Positions 43,844 to 52,591 are shown, numbered from the stretch's first letter. The stretch is DNA of 64,000 nt from Halorubrum xinjiangense (GCF_900102375.1 NZ_FNBO01000004.1:62001-126000), one strand, 5' to 3'. The notes: generated by a model from the sequence alone, not told the origin. A program made the numbers and translations.

Positions 43844-44779
43844 TCAGGGCTCGGTCGGCGCGGACCGCACCGGTTTCTCGCGGTCCGGGTCGCCGGTGTC
43901 GAACTCGTCGGCCTCGTGCTCGCCTGTCTCCCCCTCGTCGGCCTCGGAGTCGTCGCCGTCGAGCTCCTCGCCGATCGAGACCGGCTCGGGAGACCCGGTC
44001 TCGGCTCCCGTCGCGCCCGCCGCGTCCGACGCCGAGGCGAACGGCCCCTCGCCGTCGACGAACCGGCGCATCACCCGCCCTTCGGCGCGGTGGAGCGTCT
44101 CGCTACAGGTCGACTTCGCGATCCCGTTCGCCTCGGCCAGCTCCGTGAGCGTACAGCGGCGCGGGGTGTCGTAGTACCCGGCGCGCACCGCCTCGAAGAC
44201 GAGCTCGCGCTGCGCCTCGGTGAGCGTCCGGTCCCGGCTGTCGCCCCCGGTGGCGGCGACGCCGACCGTTATCCCGTCGCCCGCGAGCCGGCGGCCGAAC
44301 GCCTCGATCCGGTCGCGGTCGCCGACGACGGTCACCCTCGCGCGGCCTTCGGCGACATCGACCGTCGACTCGATCGGGAGGCCGACCGCCCGCGCCGCGG
44401 GGAGGTACGCGGGGGCGCGCCCAACGACCCGGAGCGTGCGGACGTCGCCGCGTCGGTCGACGGTCGTCACGCGCGCGACGCGTTCGTGCTCGCGGAGCGC
44501 GTTCTCCATGCGGTCCCGCTCGGTACCGCCGACGAGGACCGTCGCGGCCGCCTCGGGATCCTCGTCGGTCGGCGGCCGCCCGGCGGCGGCGTCCGACCCG
44601 TCGGCGGCCGCGCCAGTGTTCGCGTCAAGCGCGTCGCCGGCCGCGCCAGCGGCCGCGTCGACCGCGCCGTCGACCGCGATCGTCTCCGCGACTCGGAGCG
44701 TCGCCGCGGGGACGCGCCGGGAGGCGTCCCCGAGCCACGATCCGGTCGGAAGGTCTAATCGGAGGACCGTTCGGCTCAT
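43844..44779 (-). CDS. Bacterio-opsin activator-like HTH-10 regulator
   Basis: A 311-residue DNA-binding regulator. The N-terminal 170 residues are an Ala/Asp-rich sensor-like domain with a repetitive AAAGAAGDALDA segment. The HTH_10 domain lies near residues 190-250: LTEAQRELVFEAVRAGYYD, then CTLTELAEANGIAKSTCSETLHRAE. The C-terminal 60 residues are acidic. Start ATG 44779. It is divergent from the threonine synthase gene and may control it, but the target cannot be seen. Confidence 0.85.
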   Translation of the reverse strand: MSRTVLRLDLPTGSWLGDASRRVPAATLRVAETIAVDGAVDAAAGAAGDALDANTGAAADGSDAAAGRPPTDEDPEAAATVLVGGTERDRMENALREHERVARVTTVDRRGDVRTLRVVGRAPAYLPAARAVGLPIESTVDVAEGRARVTVVGDRDRIEAFGRRLAGDGITVGVAATGGDSRDRTLTEAQRELVFEAVRAGYYDTPRRCTLTELAEANGIAKSTCSETLHRAEGRVMRRFVDGEGPFASASDAAGATGAETGSPEPVSIGEELDGDDSEADEGETGEHEADEFDTGDPDREKPVRSAPTEP

Positions 44780-45010
44780 CGGTACCACCTCGATTCTCTC
44801 GGCGGGGCGGATGCGGTCGCAGGAGCAGGCATCTCGTCTCGCGGTACGACGGCGGGCCCCCTCCGCGTACCCCTTCATTCGTTTCGAACCTAAGTACCCG
44901 CTGCGAGCGCGGCACCGGACGCGTCGGTGCGCGATGCGCCCGCACCACAGACCGCCTCGGCGCGTGCCGCGACCCCAGCACCGAAGGGCCCGGCACGCGA
45001 GTGGGGGCGC

Positions 45011-46243
45011 ATGGAGACGACAGACGCGTTTATCGGCCTGACCTGCGTCGACTGCGGGGAGACGTTCGACGCGGCGGCGGCGACCCACCGCTGTCCCGAC
45101 TGCGACGGCATCCTCGACCCCGACTACGACTACGACCGAGTCGATTTGACCCCGGAGACGCTCGACTCGCGGCCCCACGGGTCGATGTGGCGGTACGCCG
45201 AACTCCTCCCCTTCCCGGCCGAGACCGCGGTGTCGCTCGGCGAGGGCGCCACGCCGCTCGTGGAGTGTCCGGCGTTGGCGGACGCGATGGGCGTCGGCCG
45301 CGTCCTCCTGAAAGACGAGGGGGCGAACCCCACGGGGACGTTCAAGGACCGCGGGCAGTCGGCCGCGATGACGGCGGCGCGCGAGCACGGCGCGAGCGAG
45401 GTCGTCTTAAACAGCGCCGGCAACGCTGGGCAAGCGGCCGCGGCGTACGCGGCCCGCGCGGATCTGGACGCACACGTGTTCCTCCCCTCGCGGGCGGGGT
45501 TCACCCAGAAGGCGATGACGGAGGTCCACGGCGCGGACCTGACGGTCACCGACCCGGTCGACGGCAACTCGCAGATCGGCGACGCCGGGGCGGCGTACGC
45601 CGAGGCGATGGACGACCACCCCGAGTGGTATTCGACGAAAACGTTCGTCACGCCGTACCGCCACGAGGGGAAGAAGACGATGGCGCTGGAGCTGCTGGCG
45701 CAACTCGACTGGGAGGCGCCCGACGGCGTCGTCTACCCGACCGGCGGCGGCGTCGGCCTCGTCGGCATGCACAAGGCCGCCCGGGAGGCGAGGGAGCTGG
45801 GCTGGACCGACGAACTGGTCCCGATGTACGCCGCGCAGGCCGCGGGCTGCGCGCCGGTCGTCCGGGCCTACGAGGCGGGCGCGGACGAGCACGAGCCGCT
45901 CGCGGACGCCGAGGTCGAGACGGCCTGTAACGGGATCGCGATCCCGGACCCCGGCGCGAGTCACCTCATCTTAGAGGCGATCCGCGAGTCCGACGGCGGG
46001 GCGGTGGCGACGACGGACCGGGAGATCCTCGACGCCGCCATCGAGGTCGCGCGGAGCGAGGGGCTGGAGGTGGGCGCCACCTGCGCGGCCGCGGTCTCCG
46101 GGGCGTTCGCGCTCGCTGAGTCGGACGAGTTCGGCCCCGACGACACCGTCGTCCTGTTGAACACCGGCGCGGGCAACAAGGACGTGGACGCGCTCCGCGC
46201 GCACCTCGGCGAGCGCGAAGTCGAAGCGGAGGCGGCCGAGTAG
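45011..46243 (+). CDS. thrC: Threonine synthase
   Basis: PLP enzyme making threonine from O-phosphohomoserine. The protein of 410 residues starts METTDAFIGLTC, has a zinc ribbon (C12, C15, C28, C31), the PLP Lys112 in TGTFKDRGQ, the phosphate loop NSAGNAGQAAAAYA near 139 and GVYPTGGG-like VVYPTGGGVGLVGMHKAA near 240. ATG 45011 removes a Pro/Ala-rich leader. Divergent from an HTH-10 regulator. Confidence 0.93.
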   Translation: METTDAFIGLTCVDCGETFDAAAATHRCPDCDGILDPDYDYDRVDLTPETLDSRPHGSMWRYAELLPFPAETAVSLGEGATPLVECPALADAMGVGRVLLKDEGANPTGTFKDRGQSAAMTAAREHGASEVVLNSAGNAGQAAAAYAARADLDAHVFLPSRAGFTQKAMTEVHGADLTVTDPVDGNSQIGDAGAAYAEAMDDHPEWYSTKTFVTPYRHEGKKTMALELLAQLDWEAPDGVVYPTGGGVGLVGMHKAAREARELGWTDELVPMYAAQAAGCAPVVRAYEAGADEHEPLADAEVETACNGIAIPDPGASHLILEAIRESDGGAVATTDREILDAAIEVARSEGLEVGATCAAAVSGAFALAESDEFGPDDTVVLLNTGAGNKDVDALRAHLGEREVEAEAAE

Positions 46244-46262
46244 GCGACGAAGCGGTCGGTGC

Positions 46263-46739
46263 CTACATCTCCCAGTAGTCGACGTCGCCGTCGGTCTCGT
46301 AGTACCCCTCCAGCGAGCGCTCCTCGCGGCCGCCCGGCGGCGACCCGACGTAAACGCCGAATGTCTCCGAGTCGGGGTAGACGGTCACGTCCGGCTCGAT
46401 CATCGTCGACATCGCGAGGTACCTGACGGGGTCTTCGCTCTCGTTGACGACTCGGTGGGCGCCGGACTCGTCCGCCGGGAACGCGACGTAGTCGCCCGCC
46501 TCGATCGGGTGCGTCTCGCCGTCGTGACGGAGGGTCGCCTCGCCCGCGAGGACGTAGAGCGCCTCCTCGTTGGCGGCGTGGTAGTGGTACGGCCACGACT
46601 TCGCCCCGGCCGGGAGTTCGTAGAGGCTACAGCCGATCTCTTCGCCGTCGGCCGCCTCCGCGAGTTGCTTCCGGCGGAATCGCGTCTCGCCGCGGTCCGT
46701 GTCGGTCCAGTCGAGTTCTCCCTCGTGAACGCGTCCCAT
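46263..46739 (-). CDS. Cupin domain protein
   Basis: A 158-residue single-cupin protein. Metal-site residues are in PYHYHAANEEALYVLAGEA (His, His, Glu) and the second motif FPADESGAHRVVN (His). Sugar-binding or isomerase roles occur in such proteins, with no specific evidence here. It converges with thrC and has a GC-rich overlap region of 20 bp between stops. Confidence 0.82.
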   Translation of the reverse strand: MGRVHEGELDWTDTDRGETRFRRKQLAEAADGEEIGCSLYELPAGAKSWPYHYHAANEEALYVLAGEATLRHDGETHPIEAGDYVAFPADESGAHRVVNESEDPVRYLAMSTMIEPDVTVYPDSETFGVYVGSPPGGREERSLEGYYETDGDVDYWEM

Positions 46740-46837
46740 GGGTTCGACACTCGAGGGGCGAGCAAAACCGTTGGGGGGTGGTCCGGGGCGGTCACCGAAC
46801 CGGAACCACTACGGCGGGGGGTCGCCACCCCTCGCGC

Positions 46838-47740
46838 ATGGAACTCGGCGTCATCGGACTCGGGCGGATGGGGCAGATCGTCGCGAACCGGTCGCTGGAG
46901 GCGGGCCACGACGTGATCGCGTTCGACCTCTCGGCGGAGGCGACCGCCGAGGCGGCGGAGGCGGGCGCGGAGCCCGCCGACTCGGTCGCGGACCTCTGCG
47001 ACCGGCTGGGAGCCGAAAAGCGGATCTGGCTGATGGTGCCCGCGGGCGACGCGGTCGACGCCACGCTCGCGGACGTGGAGCCGCATCTCGACGGCGATGA
47101 CGTGGTCGTCGACGGCGGTAACTCCCACTTCGAGGAGTCGGTCCGCCGCGCCGAGGAGACGGACGCGGCGTACCTCGACTGCGGCACCTCCGGCGGGCCG
47201 GCGAGCGCGGAGGCGGGCTTCTCGCTGATGGTCGGCGGCCCGAAGTGGGCCTACGAGGCGATGGTCCCCGTCTTCGACGCGGTGGCGACGGGGCCGGAGG
47301 GCCACGACCGCATGGGCGAGTCGGGCGCGGGCCACTACGTGAAGATGGTCCACAACGGCGTCGAGTACGCGCTGATGCAGGCGTACGGCGAGGGGTTCGA
47401 GCTGCTCACCGACGGGCGCTACGACCTCGAGATGGAGTCGGTCGCGCGCACGTGGAACAACGGTGCCGTGATCCGGTCGTGGCTACTCGAGCTCTGCGAG
47501 GAGGCGTTCCGCGAGGAGGGGTCGGATCTCGGCGACGTGGCGGACCACGTCGCGGGGGGCTCGACGGGCACGTGGACGGTCCGAGAGGCGCTCGAACAGG
47601 AGGTCCCCGTCCCGATCATCTACCAGGCGCTCGCGGAGCGGTTCGACTCGCGCAACGAGGGGCGCTTCTCGCGGCGGCTCGCGAACCGGCTGCGGTACGG
47701 GTTCGGTCGCCACGAGGTCGCGCGGCGCGACGACGCGTAA
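46838..47740 (+). CDS. gndA: 6-phosphogluconate dehydrogenase (decarboxylating)
   Basis: Oxidative pentose phosphate enzyme making ribulose 5-phosphate. The 300-residue protein is the short NAD-type form; the Rossmann motif GVIGLGRMGQIVA is at residues 4-16, VVDGGNSHFEESVR near 89 and CGTSGGPASAEAG near 115 are the catalytic regions, with GHYVKMVHNGVEYALMQ near 167 carrying catalytic Lys. Haloarchaea use this pathway to oxidise glucose-derived 6-phosphogluconate. Start ATG 46838. Confidence 0.93.
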   Translation: MELGVIGLGRMGQIVANRSLEAGHDVIAFDLSAEATAEAAEAGAEPADSVADLCDRLGAEKRIWLMVPAGDAVDATLADVEPHLDGDDVVVDGGNSHFEESVRRAEETDAAYLDCGTSGGPASAEAGFSLMVGGPKWAYEAMVPVFDAVATGPEGHDRMGESGAGHYVKMVHNGVEYALMQAYGEGFELLTDGRYDLEMESVARTWNNGAVIRSWLLELCEEAFREEGSDLGDVADHVAGGSTGTWTVREALEQEVPVPIIYQALAERFDSRNEGRFSRRLANRLRYGFGRHEVARRDDA

Positions 47741-47842
47741 CCCGCCCGAGCGCCGACGGCGTCGGTGCGGTCGCGTCCGTGTGCGGCAAGACCCCTTCGC
47801 TTAGCAACACGTATTACTGGCGGCAGTCACACGGTTACACCC

Positions 47843-48631
47843 GTGCTCGATCTCGCCTTCGCCCGTCGGCAGTACCTCGTCCGGCTCTCAGACGGTCCGG
47901 CGCGGATCCGGGATCTCGTCGAAGAGTTCGAGCACTCCAGGTCGACGGTCAATCGCGCGATCCGGGCCCTCGAGGAGGACCGACTCGTCGAGCGCGGGGC
48001 GGACGGCTACGAGACGACGTTCGCCGGTCGGATCCTCTTAGACACCGTCGACGAGGCAACCGCGGTCGCGGAGGCGGTCGAGTCGGCGAACGACGTCCTC
48101 AACGAGCTCCCGTCGTCGCCGCGGAACCACCGCTTCCTCGCGGACGCCGAGGTGGTGACGATACCCGATACGTCGCCGGCGGCGGTGCTGTCCCGGCTCC
48201 ACCGCGTCGCCGAGACGGCCGACCGGTTGCGGGGGGCGTCGATCGCCGCCAACGACGAGCAGTTCGTTTTGTCGCTGTATCGCCGTACCGTCGTCGAGGA
48301 GTCGCTGGAGCTGTCGTACGTCGTGACGGAGTCGGTCGCGGACTACCTGGCAGTGGAGAGCCCCGAGCGAGCGCGTTCCGTCGTCGACGCCGGGGTGGAC
48401 ATGAGCGTCGTCGCCGACCTCCCGTTCGCGTGGTACCTGAGCACCGTCGACGGTCGGACGACGGCGTACCTCGCGATCCACAGCGACAAGGGCACGCTCC
48501 TCGGGTACGCGGCCAACGACGACCCGGGCGCCGTGGAGTGGCTAGCCGAACTGTTCGACGCCCAGCGCGACCGCGGTACGTCGCTGGCGGCGTACTACCG
48601 CTCGAACGACGGCGACGCGATCGAACTGTGA
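47843..48631 (+). CDS. HTH transcriptional regulator with FilR1-like domain
   Basis: A 262-residue DNA-binding regulator. The winged helix near residues 15-55 contains ARIRDLVEEFEHSRSTVNRAI, and the C-terminal domain (about 100-255) resembles the FilR1-type sensor of archaeal regulators, ending in an unusual acidic tail. The GTG start at 47843 follows TATA-like sequence near 47808. Not in an operon; it follows gndA. Confidence 0.82.
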   Translation: MLDLAFARRQYLVRLSDGPARIRDLVEEFEHSRSTVNRAIRALEEDRLVERGADGYETTFAGRILLDTVDEATAVAEAVESANDVLNELPSSPRNHRFLADAEVVTIPDTSPAAVLSRLHRVAETADRLRGASIAANDEQFVLSLYRRTVVEESLELSYVVTESVADYLAVESPERARSVVDAGVDMSVVADLPFAWYLSTVDGRTTAYLAIHSDKGTLLGYAANDDPGAVEWLAELFDAQRDRGTSLAAYYRSNDGDAIEL

Positions 48632-48677
48632 CGGCCGCCGCGGCCGAATCTCAGGGCGCGTAAGCCGCGGGAAACCC

Positions 48678-48684
48678 TTATATA
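48678..48684 (+). promoter_or_regulatory. TATA box of the DUF5802 gene
   Basis: TTATATA lies 30 bases ahead of the ATG at 48714, placing the transcription start at or just before the start codon. This supports leaderless translation and the chosen start. Confidence 0.6.
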
Positions 48685-48713
48685 CTGTCGTGGTAGAGGA
48701 TACCACGCATAGA

Positions 48714-49058
48714 ATGTTCGAGCGATTCTCGAGCGGCTACTACCTGGGGGAACTGTACGTGGAACCCCACGGCGGCGATCGCGCCGTCATCCAGCGGGCG
48801 GACCACGAACACGTCAACGAGCAGCTGTACGCGGACGGCGAGGGGGTCGAGCGACTCGACGCCCCGCTCGTCATGAAGGTCGACGGCGGCCACATCCCGG
48901 TCGGCGGCGACGACGACGTACCGAGCGGCACGCTCGCGATTCCCCAGGAACTCGCCGACGAGACGCTCCCTGACCGGCGGAACGTGCTGCTGGCGGACGC
49001 GGACCGGGCGGAGACGCTGCTGCGATGGGAAGGGTGGGAACCGTTCGTGAACGCGTAG
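48714..49058 (+). CDS. DUF5802 family protein
   Basis: A 114-residue soluble protein of a family restricted to haloarchaea. Characteristic segments are MFERFSSGYYLGELYVEPH, HEHVNEQLYADGEGVERLD and DAPLVMKVDGGHIPVGGDD. Function is unknown. Start ATG 48714 is supported by the TATA box at 48678. Confidence 0.8.
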   Translation: MFERFSSGYYLGELYVEPHGGDRAVIQRADHEHVNEQLYADGEGVERLDAPLVMKVDGGHIPVGGDDDVPSGTLAIPQELADETLPDRRNVLLADADRAETLLRWEGWEPFVNA

Positions 49059-49215
49059 TTTGAGGAATGTGACTCCGTTTTCCCGTCGATTGTGGCCGCT
49101 ACTTATAAATGGGCAGTTGGGTACAGATTGAGCGTGCTCCCGAACCCCCAGCCGCTCGCTTATAAGTGACTGATAGCGGATCAGCGGCAAACACCGCCAA
49201 AGCCCCAGCCGCTCG
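49059..49215 (+). repeat. Tandem 5' modules preceding element copy 3
   Basis: Partial units of the structured element lie ahead of copy 3. The phrase GCCGCT followed by a TTATAA box recurs at 49095, 49151 and 49208 (spacings 56 and 57). The two last units both carry CGGCAAACACC and CCAAAGCCCCAGCC. The first unit is diverged. Only the last unit continues into a complete element. Confidence 0.75.
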
Positions 49216-49518
49216 TTTATAAGTAGTTGCCGGTGGAGCGGCGGCAAACACCTCCAAAGCCCCAGCCGCGAGGCCGCAGTACGCTCGCTGCGCTCCTCGG
49301 TCGCAAACTTCGTTCGCTCCCTGCGGTGCTTACGTCGCCTACTGCGGCCTCGCGGCTGCCCCTTTGAGTCCCGCCCCGCACGGCACCGTCCAGCACCTCA
49401 CGCCTCCCCAGCCTCGTCGCGGCCGCTTAAAAGCGGCCGCGACTCCCTCGCGCGTGCGGTTCGCGCCGCGGTGCGGCGCTCACCGGCACGCGCCACCGCA
49501 CAGCACTCATATATAAAC
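49216..49518 (+). repeat. Structured intergenic element, copy 3
   Basis: Third copy, bounded by TTTATAAGTAG and ATATATAAAC. Conserved blocks CAAAGCCCCAGCC, GTGCTTACGTCGCC, TGCCCCTTTGAGTCCCGCC, CCTCCCCAGCCTCGTC and CGCGCCACCGCA appear in order. Stem A pairs 49264-49281 with 49340-49357 (18 of 18), stem B 49419-49428 with 49431-49440 (10 of 10, sequence wholly different from copies 1 and 2), stem C outer 49450-49457/49486-49493 and inner 49463-49469/49473-49479. It lies 60 bp upstream of the VLRF1-like gene. Confidence 0.88.
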
Positions 49519-49580
49519 GAGTTCGACCACGTCGCCGCCACAGACGCACCTTTTAGGTCGCGGGGGGTCGCGGATTCGGT

Positions 49581-50489
49581 ATGATCGATAGGCTGCTCGG
49601 GCGCGCCGAGCTGAAAGAGCGGATCGAGGAGCTCGAAGAGGAGAAGCGCCACCTCGAACGCCGCGCCGAGGCCGAAGAGGAGCGCCGCTCCGACGCGGTC
49701 GCCGACCGCCAGCGCGCCGAGGAGCGCGTCAACGAGCTCGAACACCGGATCGAGTCGCTGGAGGAGCGGATAGAGCGCGCCGAGGGCGTTGAGGAGTCAC
49801 TCGAGTTCAGACGCGTGAGCGACCTCCGCGGGCCGAAGCTGGCCGACGCGCTCGACCGCTTTCGGAGCGTCGAGAGCGACGACCCCGAGGGGCTGCTCAC
49901 GGCATACGTTCCGGACGCCGACTCGGTCCCCGCGACCGTCTCGGACTGGTTCGGCGACCGCACGGAACTGGTCCGGCGGGCCGCGCCCGCGGTCGTCCTC
50001 GCCGACGACACCGGCGCGGTGAGCGTCGCGCTCACGCCGCCGATCGAACCCGAGCCGTTCGACCGGTGGGACGACCGATTTCGACTCGACGACGCGTGGT
50101 TCCGGCCGACCGGCCGGTTCGCGTTCGCGCTGGTCCGCTCTGACACCTTCGCCGTCGGCACCTACGAGCGCGCGGAGCGGGTCGCGTTCGAGGGCTTCGC
50201 GAGCGACGTGAAGGAGGCCCACTCGAAGGGCGGCTTCTCGCAGGGGCGCTTCGAGCGCCGCCGCGAGGGGCAGATCGACGATCACCTAGCGAAGGCGAAC
50301 GAGGCGCTCGCGGCGGTGGCCGACGCGGACGACATCGACCGGGTGATCGCCGTCGGCGAGCGCAGCGTCCTCGGGCGGGTCCGCGACCGCGCCGACGTCA
50401 CCGACGTCTCGGACGCCACGGGGAAGCCGGAAGCGGCGCTCGACGACGCCTTCCGCGATTTCTGGCGGGTTCGCGTCCGCGCCATCTGA
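49581..50489 (+). CDS. Vms1/ANKZF1-type release factor (archaeal VLRF1)
   Basis: An eRF1-like peptidyl-tRNA hydrolase expected to release nascent chains from stalled large ribosomal subunits. Residues 1-75 form a basic/acidic coiled coil (ELEEEKRHLERRAEAEEER). The catalytic loop SKGGFSQGRFERRREG (residues 215-230) carries the GGxxQ arrangement with Gln221. The 302-residue length fits. Ankyrin repeats and zinc fingers of the eukaryotic protein are absent. Start ATG 49581. Confidence 0.85.
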   Translation: MIDRLLGRAELKERIEELEEEKRHLERRAEAEEERRSDAVADRQRAEERVNELEHRIESLEERIERAEGVEESLEFRRVSDLRGPKLADALDRFRSVESDDPEGLLTAYVPDADSVPATVSDWFGDRTELVRRAAPAVVLADDTGAVSVALTPPIEPEPFDRWDDRFRLDDAWFRPTGRFAFALVRSDTFAVGTYERAERVAFEGFASDVKEAHSKGGFSQGRFERRREGQIDDHLAKANEALAAVADADDIDRVIAVGERSVLGRVRDRADVTDVSDATGKPEAALDDAFRDFWRVRVRAI

Positions 50490-50515
50490 CCCGGAATAAA
50501 AGGGACCGACGCGCG

Positions 50516-50950
50516 TCAAAACGGCGACTCGGGGCCCTCGTCGGGGTCGCCGGCGTCGGCTCCCTCGTCGGGCTCGTCCGTCTCCGTCAGCTCGCCGATC
50601 TGCCGTTCCCACGCCTCGATACCGCCGCGAAGGCTCTCGACGCGCGCGTCCTGTGTCCCCTCGTAGCTGCCGATCAGCTGGGCCGCCTGCTGGCTGGCGA
50701 CGCCGTGCGGGCAGACGGTGACGATGCGGTCGCTGCCGTCGAGCTCCGCGATCCGGCTCGTCAGCTCCGGGAACGGGATACACTCGCTGCCGGGGAGGTG
50801 GCCCCGGTCGAACGCCCGCAGGTCGCGGATGTCGACGATGCGAAGCGATTCGGATTCGCCGGCGGGGCCGTCGGCTGATTCGTCGGCGGAGTCGCCGCCG
50901 CGCTCCTCGAGCAGCGCCGACAGCTCCGCGGGATCGATTTCGCCGTCCAT
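50516..50950 (-). CDS. Rhodanese domain protein
   Basis: A 144-residue sulfurtransferase-fold protein. The active-site cysteine is Cys80 in VTVCPHGVAS, and DIRDLRAFDRGHLPGSECIPF near 40-60 is the usual CH2 motif. The first 35 residues and the last 25 are acidic and low-complexity. It is probably co-transcribed with the cupin gene upstream (TGATG overlap). A sulfur-transfer role is likely. Confidence 0.88.
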   Translation of the reverse strand: MDGEIDPAELSALLEERGGDSADESADGPAGESESLRIVDIRDLRAFDRGHLPGSECIPFPELTSRIAELDGSDRIVTVCPHGVASQQAAQLIGSYEGTQDARVESLRGGIEAWERQIGELTETDEPDEGADAGDPDEGPESPF

Positions 50951-51276
50951 CAGGGAAGGGGTGCGATACTGGCCGTGAGCACGGCTCGCTCGTCGGTGTC
51001 GTTGCGGGCGCCGTGGACCGCGCCTCGCGCGTTCTCGACCACTGCGGGCGCGGCAAGTGCCGCTTCCTCGTCGTCGCGGACCACGGTCGGCTCGCCCTCC
51101 ACCACGTGGAACACGTTCGTGGCGTCGGCGTGTTCGTGCGCGTCCACCGTCGCGCCCGGGCCGAGGACGAACGCCTTCACGAGCACGTCGTCGGTGACGA
51201 CGAGCTCCGCCGACTCGACCTCGCCGGGTTCGGGGTCGAGGTCCGAGACCGCCGCCGCGTAGCTGTCGAGCGTCAT
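50950..51276 (-). CDS. Small cupin protein
   Basis: A 108-residue cupin with the metal-binding pattern VDAHEHADATNVFHVVEGEP and a second His-containing motif ENARGAVHGARNDTD. Its stop overlaps the rhodanese start by one base. Function unknown; thiol dioxygenase-like chemistry is conceivable next to a rhodanese, but unproven. Confidence 0.82.
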   Translation of the reverse strand: MTLDSYAAAVSDLDPEPGEVESAELVVTDDVLVKAFVLGPGATVDAHEHADATNVFHVVEGEPTVVRDDEEAALAAPAVVENARGAVHGARNDTDERAVLTASIAPLP

Positions 51277-51344
51277 ACCCGCACCTCGCGCGGGACGGGG
51301 AAAAATCGCGCGCTCGGGACCGGGGCCGACGGCGCGGCCGGGGC

Positions 51345-51878
51345 TCAGTACGACGGCGACTCCTCGGGCTCACCGTCGCGCGCGTTGACGAGCCGCCCGA
51401 GCGTGAAGAGGAGGTCGGAGAGCCGGTTGAGATAGGTGACGACGGCCTCGTTTATCGGTTCCGAGCGCGCGAGGTCGACGACGCGGCGCTCCGCCCGCCG
51501 GACCACGGCGCGCGCGTGGTGGAGCGCCGCCCCCGCCTCGCCGCCCCCGGGCAGGATGAACGACCGGAGCGGCTCCAGCTCCTCGTCGAAGGCGTCGATG
51601 CGGTCCTCCAGGTGCTCGGTGTGTTGGGCCTCGACCTGCGGGTCGTCCGGGTCGGGGTCGGGGTTCGCGAGGTCCGCCTGAACGATGTGGAGGTGGTTCT
51701 GGATCGTCTCTAGCAGGTCGTCGACGTCGTCGTGGCCTGTCGGGCGAACCGTGCCGAGCAGCGCGTTCGCCTCGTCGACGGAGCCGTACGCCTCGATGCG
51801 GTGGCTCGACTTCGACACCCGGCTCATGTCCCGGAGGTCGGTCTCGCCCTCGTCGCCGCGGCCGGTGTAGATGCTCAT
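51345..51878 (-). CDS. Cob(I)alamin adenosyltransferase (PduO type)
   Basis: Transfers adenosyl from ATP to cobalamin. The 177-residue protein has the N-terminal nucleotide site YTGRGDEGETDL, GSVDEANALLG near 32 and the RxxxRRxxE stretch RAVVRRAERRVVDLA near 130, as in PduO proteins. Start ATG 51878, overlapping the upstream glutaredoxin stop (ATGA). No other cobalamin gene is adjacent. Confidence 0.92.
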   Translation of the reverse strand: MSIYTGRGDEGETDLRDMSRVSKSSHRIEAYGSVDEANALLGTVRPTGHDDVDDLLETIQNHLHIVQADLANPDPDPDDPQVEAQHTEHLEDRIDAFDEELEPLRSFILPGGGEAGAALHHARAVVRRAERRVVDLARSEPINEAVVTYLNRLSDLLFTLGRLVNARDGEPEESPSY

Positions 51879-52114
51879 GCGAGGGTCCTCTCGACGTACT
51901 CGACGATGTTCGCGCTCTCCGCCATCGTCACGCCGCGCGCCTCGTCGACGAGGACCGGGACGCCGCGCTGGCCGCTGACGCGCTTGACCTCGTTCCGCGC
52001 CGAGTGGAGCGCCTCGACCCACTCCGTCTCGTACTCGACACCGGCTTCGTCTAAGGCGTCGGCCGCCTTCTCGCACCACGGACACCCGTCGAGGGCATAG
52101 AGTCGAACGGTCAT
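51875..52114 (-). CDS. Glutaredoxin-like thioredoxin-fold protein
   Basis: A 79-residue redox protein with CPWC (C11, C14) at the N-terminal end of helix 1 and the cis-Pro region QRGVPVLVDE. It would reduce disulfides with a small thiol such as gamma-glutamylcysteine. Haloarchaea lack glutathione but use that thiol. Coupled to the adenosyltransferase by ATGA overlap. Confidence 0.88.
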   Translation of the reverse strand: MTVRLYALDGCPWCEKAADALDEAGVEYETEWVEALHSARNEVKRVSGQRGVPVLVDEARGVTMAESANIVEYVERTLA

Positions 52115-52192
52115 ACCGATCGATCCGTCCGCGCCGTCAAGAAGGTGTGCGTCCGGAGCGGATCGGCCGAGCGGTCTCGGCCGTCCGGACTC

Positions 52193-52591
52193 CTACAGGT
52201 CGTGGTACGACTCCATCTTGGCCCGATGTTCCTCGGGGATCGGCGCCGGCTTCCCGGTCTCCGGGTCCAGCGCGACGATCGTCGCCTCGGCCTCCGCCGC
52301 GACCGCGTCGCCGACGCGGATCTCGTGGGTCATCGTCGCGCTCGACCGCCCCAGGTCGGCCAGCTCGACGGTGACGGTCACGTCCTCGTCCGGCAGTTCG
52401 ATCGGGCGGCGGAAGTCGATCGACAGCGACGCCAGCACGTTCGAGGACTGGGAGATGTCGATCTCAAGGAGGTCGCGGAAGTACCGCGTCCGCGCCTGCT
52501 CGACGTACGTCGCGTAGACGGCGTTGTTGACGTGGCCCAGCGCGTCGATGTCCCGGAATCGCACGTCGATATCCACGGTGTACGTACCCAT
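52193..52591 (-). CDS. Acyl-CoA thioesterase, hotdog fold
   Basis: A 132-residue single-hotdog protein of the 4-hydroxybenzoyl-CoA thioesterase type. VRFRDIDALGHVNNAVYATYVEQAR holds the catalytic Asp and the N-terminal pattern of the family (only partly quoted). The ATG at 52591 gives MGTYTVDIDVRF. Divergent from the Lrp gene. Substrate unknown. Confidence 0.87.
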   Translation of the reverse strand: MGTYTVDIDVRFRDIDALGHVNNAVYATYVEQARTRYFRDLLEIDISQSSNVLASLSIDFRRPIELPDEDVTVTVELADLGRSSATMTHEIRVGDAVAAEAEATIVALDPETGKPAPIPEEHRAKMESYHDL

